64,000 nucleotides of DNA, taken from the NCBI GenBank assembly GCA_040219575.1, contig JAVJSD010000046.1:56957-120956 (forward strand). Direction: 5' to 3'. This document shows positions 61,101 through 64,000 of this stretch, in pieces. The translations under genes and the position numbers were made by a program. Source of the stretch: JAVJSD01 sp040219575 (GTDB lineage Bacteria; Planctomycetota; Planctomycetia; Pirellulales; Pirellulaceae). Under the pieces are notes generated by a model. It worked only from the letters and a program-made list of their open reading frames with translations. It was not told where the DNA came from and did no database searches. Numbering within the stretch: the first letter of the stretch is position 1; each line of letters opens with the position of its first letter.

Positions 61101-61575
61101 CGCGCGCTTCGCGTTGGAATCTTTCGACGTCGGCCTCGTCGGCGAGCCGCCCCGACAGAATGACCTTCAGCGCAACATCCCGTCCCAGCGTTTTTTGCCG
61201 CGCTTTGAACACCACCCCCATGCCGCCCCGGGCGATCTCCTCCAGAATCTCGTAGTCGCCGATGTAGCGAATTCGATCCCCCACGGCGAGGGCTTCCCGA
61301 TGGGGATTGGAGTCGATGGTCTCCTCGACGCCTCGCTGGCCCGGCGGTGCGCCGCCGCCCCCTGCCAGGGAGTCACGCACTCCCCCCGCCACCCGCCTCA
61401 GCAGTTGAAGATCTTCAAGAAACGCCTCGAGCGGCTGCGCGTACTCGGGATGCCGCTGGAGAATCTCGCCGCGGTCCAACGACTCGCCACGCTCGAGTTT
61501 CTCCAGACACGACACCAGCAGCGACTGGAAGCCGGGCTCGTCGAGATACGCTTCGCTGGAGGGATCCGGGGCCAT
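58171..61575 (-). CDS. Ser/Thr protein kinase fused to WD40 propeller
   Basis: A 1134-residue transmembrane kinase. The N-terminal about 95 residues are a helical extension. The Hanks kinase (about 105-370) has ARGGMGVVFKA, K137 in VALKVI, LHRDLKPANILI (H228, R229, D230) and DFGL (248-251), and PSYMSPEQA. A transmembrane helix (SLLLLSALLLLAGTAVSTVF) is near 400-420. A helical linker leads to many WD40 repeats (LRAVDVSPDGTLIAAVGRGT, VAFSADGRRLATVSGVNLTV, VEFSPDGRHLFSAGAGGEVR). The kinase is intracellular and the propeller extracytoplasmic by topology. ATG 61575 was used over two adjacent GTG codons. Confidence 0.93.
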   Translation of the reverse strand: MAPDPSSEAYLDEPGFQSLLVSCLEKLERGESLDRGEILQRHPEYAQPLEAFLEDLQLLRRVAGGVRDSLAGGGGAPPGQRGVEETIDSNPHREALAVGDRIRYIGDYEILEEIARGGMGVVFKARQKTLGRDVALKVILSGRLADEADVERFQREARAAGRLRHPNIVPVHEIGLHDGHHFFTMDFVQGRSLSEMIRDESLSPRYAAELIRTTAQAVQFAHRNDTLHRDLKPANILIDAEGQPHITDFGLAKFTSDDDPASAELTASGQILGTPSYMSPEQAQGRQSHIGPATDIYSLGAVLYAALTGRAPFVADTPLDTLLQVIRNEPVAPRALNPKVPRDLETICLKCLEKEPHKRYGTPELLAEDLGRFLEGRPVSARPVGMPTKVWRWTRRNPVVASLLLLSALLLLAGTAVSTVFAILANERAAAEGLARGRANRQAALARQAEQSARQALLKEEQARHDEQAMRSLAEERLEARTRSLFALQLTRAHSIWKDSPAEAANLLQDEDACPPRLRGFGWRYVQYLTDRRLESWPTDIESVRSTADRLRAVDVSPDGTLIAAVGRGTTAFVWRRGESEPVAELGGQEVISTVAFSADGRRLATVSGVNLTVWNIATAEVQHRLQHGGRVRRAAFSPDGRVLVSAGQGVVVWDAESGDLLRRLGDADDSISHLVVSADSKNLLTASTKGDIVLWSMDASAPIRTVHRVDPPKGTLDIGGRVRCLDWSQDGARYLFADALFVHVCDLESGAEICQVRDDVFSTQAEWMVARFSPNGRWIVTSSGTHPTKLWDATSGAEEFALTPHKAAGDFRFSDDGRSLLSGDGAGNAVLWRVPDATGSYSINAKGIRTSISSADGLLAIYGKADLTVLRRASHPPLWSQGKMRLRRAAFSPAGDVIAGLLDGGEVRLWAAADGEEIAAYDNQARGEALVFLDDSRLAFSSGRSGVTIWNRHTDESFTLESGGRGVLCLAVSPDGRRLAAGHGIHPLPDGTPPGKLVVWDIAGRRQLATLKGHDQFGVYDVAFSPDGKLLASCGGGVVLWDAATFEQKYAITAHTAPIWSGAFAPDGLSFATASMDATVRLWDPKSGEQRLLLSAHPSWVTSVEFSPDGRHLFSAGAGGEVRWWPAGEIVGD

Positions 61576-61632
61576 CACCACTTTGCTGAAATCCGCTGTG
61601 TTTGGTAGATCGTCGCCCCCAACAACGCAGGA

Positions 61633-61665
61633 AGCCCCCCGTAAGAAAAGCGTACATGGGGGGCT
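61633..61665. terminator. Possible hairpin terminator between lipoprotein and kinase genes
   Basis: AGCCCCCC (61633-61640) and GGGGGGCT (61658-61665) form an 8-bp GC-only stem. It lacks a clear T-run on either side, so it may be a regulatory hairpin instead. Confidence 0.35.
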
Positions 61666-61873
61666 CTAGTTTACGCGGAGAATTGAGAGCCGTCACAAGA
61701 AATGCGCCGCTTGGCGCGGGCGGCCGCGAAGAGCTTGGCGGCGCGATCGAACAACCAGCCCTGGTCGTTTACGAACTCCGAAGACTTCCGCGGGCAATCA
61801 CTCTCGTGTCCCAACAGGCCGCCGGCAATTGCGGTAGGGCCAGCGATTTCCACGCAGGAAGTCTGCCGATGGG

Positions 61874-62155
61874 CTAATACCGAAAAGAGTACTGAAGTCC
61901 GATCGCGCGCGACAAACTTGCACGCTGGCCGGTGGATCCCCGCGTCCATGGGCGAAGACCGTCGCGCTTGCGGCGGAACTTTCGCGTTTCCTCAAAATAC
62001 GTTGAATCATCGTCGAAATCCGTCACCCAATCAGCAGCGATTTTCGGCTCGTATTCAATCGGCTCCGCTGGCAGAGATTGTCGGGCATACTTCGGCAGGG
62101 CGCAGCCGCAGAGCGAAAAGACGATCAAACTCAGCAGAAGCGCGAAGCGGTACAC
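61874..62155 (-). CDS. Small putative lipoprotein
   Basis: A 93-residue protein. GAAGG seven bases ahead selects a GTG at 62155-62153 within a longer open frame. It begins VYRFALLLSLIVFSLCGC, a short signal with lipobox LCGC. The mature part has SLPAEPIEYEPKIAADWVTD, an acidic DFDDDSTYFEETRK and a basic KFRRKRDGLRPW, ending in GLQYSFRY. No family is recognised. It could be an outer-membrane-attached small protein. The coding status is plausible but not certain. Confidence 0.6.
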   Translation of the reverse strand: MYRFALLLSLIVFSLCGCALPKYARQSLPAEPIEYEPKIAADWVTDFDDDSTYFEETRKFRRKRDGLRPWTRGSTGQRASLSRAIGLQYSFRY

Positions 62156-62386
62156 ACGGAGACCTTCATGCACGAAATTACTGCAATCGCTCGAATCAGA
62201 CCCAGCCGGACGACTATAGTAGTTCGTCAAGTGGCGTCGGCGCTGTCCAGCCACTGCTGAAGTTGCGTCGGCTGCCACGGCCGCCCCGCTACACGATGGC
62301 CCCGATTTTCCGGGAACCAAGTGCTCCGAACTTCCGTCTATACCCCCGCGTGCGCCGTTAGCCCATTCTTCCATGAGGAATCCCCC

Positions 62387-62860
62387 ATGAAGCGGTCGTT
62401 TTGCCTCCCTTTGGGAATTGTCGTTTTGCTCGGGGCCGTCGCGGCCAGCTCCGCCTTGGCGGCGGATGGTCCGCCGGGGGCGATGCGGCTATTGGAGGGA
62501 TACGAACATCAACCTCTCCAAGGCATCGACAGCATCGTGGGCCGGATCAGCAAGGAAGGGGGACTGCAGATCACCTACGAGATCGGCAGCGTGCCCAAGC
62601 CGGGAGGTTTTCAATTGGGCGGGCAATTCTCCGACCGACCAAAGAACGTTCCGAAGGAGGAGCTGCGCTGGTATCGGGAGCAAACCGTCAACGGTCAGCC
62701 GGTCCATCTGGCTCACCGCAAAGACGACGTCCTGCTCGTGTCGTTTCCACGGCAGGGAATGAACTTCTCCACGACCGTTCGCACGGCCGATGACATGGCC
62801 GCGGCGCTGCTGATGATTCTGACCTATCCCGCTCCGGCCGACGGCGACGACAAAGAATAG
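62387..62860 (+). CDS. Exported hypothetical protein
   Basis: A 157-residue protein. GAGGAA precedes the ATG at 62387. MKRSFCLPLGIVVLLGAVAA is a signal peptide, cleaved near ALAA. The mature protein starts DGPPGAMRLLEGYEHQPLQG, continues with beta-rich GRISKEGGLQITYEIGSVPK and WYREQTVNGQPVHLAHRKDD, and ends LLMILTYPAPADGDDKE. It is about 230 bases from the divergent lipoprotein gene. I do not recognise the family. It is probably periplasmic. Confidence 0.82.
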   Translation: MKRSFCLPLGIVVLLGAVAASSALAADGPPGAMRLLEGYEHQPLQGIDSIVGRISKEGGLQITYEIGSVPKPGGFQLGGQFSDRPKNVPKEELRWYREQTVNGQPVHLAHRKDDVLLVSFPRQGMNFSTTVRTADDMAAALLMILTYPAPADGDDKE

Positions 62861-63027
62861 TCGCGGAGTCTGAAAGAGAAACGAAGGGCCGCCCAACTCC
62901 GCGGGGAGCCATCGGGCACGCTCCGCGGAGTTGGACGCCCCTCATGCGATTGCGGCTGGGGCTCAGGGCGCGCCCCCTCCGCTGCGATTCGCAGATCGGT
63001 TGTCGGTTGCGTTCGGCGCGGCCTGGC

Positions 63028-63477
63028 CTATTTCGCGACGCGCGTCCAAACGTGCATCCATTGGCCGCTGGCCGGCTTCGTTTCGAACTTCGTGGGGCGC
63101 TGGCCGCCGGGCGAGGCGAACACGACGCGGAATTCATCGCCGGCGAGCTCGTACACGCCGAGGCAAACCTGCCCGACGTGCGGGCCCGTCGTATCGGTGA
63201 TGTCGATTGTCTTGGGCTGCTGCGTGGCGTCGAGGGTCTCGATGCCCGAGACGACGCCGAGTTCCGGCAGCGTGACGGTGTAGCGGTCTCCCTCGATGAT
63301 CAGCTTGCCCCCCTGCAGTTGGTCCTCCGTCAGCACTTCCCCTTCGGCCTCGCCGCCGCGGAGCACCCACTCGCCTTGCAGGGCATGCACGTCGGCGTCG
63401 GGCGTCGCGGCCTTCTCCGGCGCGGCGGCCCCCAACAAGCAAATAACCGCCAACGCCAATACAACACCGAATCGCAT
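63028..63477 (-). CDS. TIGR03067-domain exported protein
   Basis: A 149-residue protein. MRFGVVLALAVICLLGAAAP is a signal peptide. The mature domain reads DADVHALQGEWVLRGGEAEG, EVLTEDQLQGGKLIIEGDRY, DATQQPKTIDITDTTGPHVG and LGVYELAGDEFRVVFASPGG, the pattern of the planctomycete TIGR03067 domain, a lipocalin-like beta-barrel. It is probably periplasmic. The role is unknown. It is convergent with the gene at 62387-62860. Confidence 0.9.
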   Translation of the reverse strand: MRFGVVLALAVICLLGAAAPEKAATPDADVHALQGEWVLRGGEAEGEVLTEDQLQGGKLIIEGDRYTVTLPELGVVSGIETLDATQQPKTIDITDTTGPHVGQVCLGVYELAGDEFRVVFASPGGQRPTKFETKPASGQWMHVWTRVAK

Positions 63478-64000
63478 GATCTAGCTCCTGAACCGGAAGT
63501 GTGGGAAATCGAGAACCGTGGAACTCTAGTTCATGCCTTAGCCTCCGGACGGAGAGAAACACCCACCCATCCACCCCGCGGCCGGGCGTTCCATCTCCCG
63601 GGCGGTCGACGGCATGGGACGCCACAGACGCACCAAGGGAAGACCCGTTCGGCGGGCGGCGGGACAGAGGGCTAATTTCAGTGACTCGTTCGGTCCTGCC
63701 CTGGAGACAGCCTCGTTCGGCGAATCAGGCGACCGCCGCGTGAATCGGGCCGCAGCGAAGGCGGTTTATCGCCTTATCGCCTCTTCCGCCGCAGGCGGTG
63801 TTAGCCCCGGCGTTTACGGCGTTTACGCCGGGGTGAATCGATGCGAGACCATTGGCCCACAGGGCCGTTTACGGTCCTTCTCGCCTCTCTGGCTCTAGCC
63901 CTTGGCGACAGGCGACACCCTGCCTCGCTGTAAGGGCCGTGAACGGCCCTTAGGCGGAAACGCGCCGGCGACTCGCAAGCCCGGCGTGAACACCGGGCCT
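63478..64000. other. Hairpin-rich intergenic region
   Basis: No gene is supported here. From about 63744 to the end there are several short palindromes around a GTTTAC/GTGAAC centre: GGCG-GTTTAT-CGCC (near 63760), CCCCGGCGT...ACGCCGGGG (about 63803-63832), GGGCCGTTTACGGTCC (63862-63877), TAAGGGCCGT-GA-ACGGCCCTTA (63931-63952) and GCCCGG...CCGGGC (63979-63998). They resemble a further REP-like family. Confidence 0.6.

Noticed and set aside
63501..63898. Overlapping short plus-strand frames at the right end
   Set aside because: They cover the palindrome array and have no ribosome site or family similarity.

Overview
The window is GC-rich bacterial DNA that looks like a planctomycete (Planctomycetota, probably Pirellulales). 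The evidence is three DUF1501 proteins, DUF1571, DUF1080, DUF3604, DUF4416 and TIGR03067 proteins, an Asp-box calcium-repeat protein with a LEPR-XLL-like N-terminus and dockerin, large Hanks kinases fused to WD40 or Cache domains, and SD-poor genes with GTG/TTG starts. No rRNA, tRNA, CRISPR array, phage or plasmid module was seen.

Left part (1-24 kb): a DUF3604 fragment; cob(I)alamin adenosyltransferase; rpsU; hemL; then a secreted carbohydrate/sulfate-scavenging set (DUF1501 proteins, sulfatase, sialate O-acetylesterase-like SGNH hydrolase, GH16 glucanase), YtoQ, DUF1571, an MBL-fold hydrolase next to a phosphoglucosamine-mutase-like enzyme, and an HTTM membrane protein ending in MORN-type repeats. 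Middle (24-45 kb): a two-gene signalling operon (Cache-containing kinase then FHA-GAF-cyclase), an amidohydrolase, a PEBP-like lipoprotein, DUF4416, an epimerase/DUF1080 pair, a tandem alpha/beta hydrolase, a 1844-residue protein with three seven-repeat blocks, and a TIGR03032-TPR-glycosyltransferase fusion.

Right part (45-58 kb): six same-strand genes form the most interesting system. They encode a zinc-ribbon/TM/Ig-like/PDZ-like protein, an SrfC-like P-loop GTPase, an SrfB-like Hsp70/actin-fold ATPase, a coiled-coil protein whose C-terminus resembles the GrpE beta domain, a zinc-ribbon/Pro-rich/PQQ-propeller protein, and a small exported protein. A perfect TATAAT lies about 300 nt ahead of the first gene. 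I infer an envelope-linked, chaperone-like ATPase/GTPase machine; its function is unknown. It is followed by a kinase-WD40 protein on the other strand and small exported proteins.

Intergenic DNA is rich in small dispersed palindromes: several families of GTAG-headed REP/REPIN-like elements, a 178-bp MITE-like hairpin with 19-bp perfect terminal repeats, a 26-bp-arm hairpin family, and a GTGAGTG microsatellite. One REP cluster has become part of the coding sequence for a signal-peptide region.
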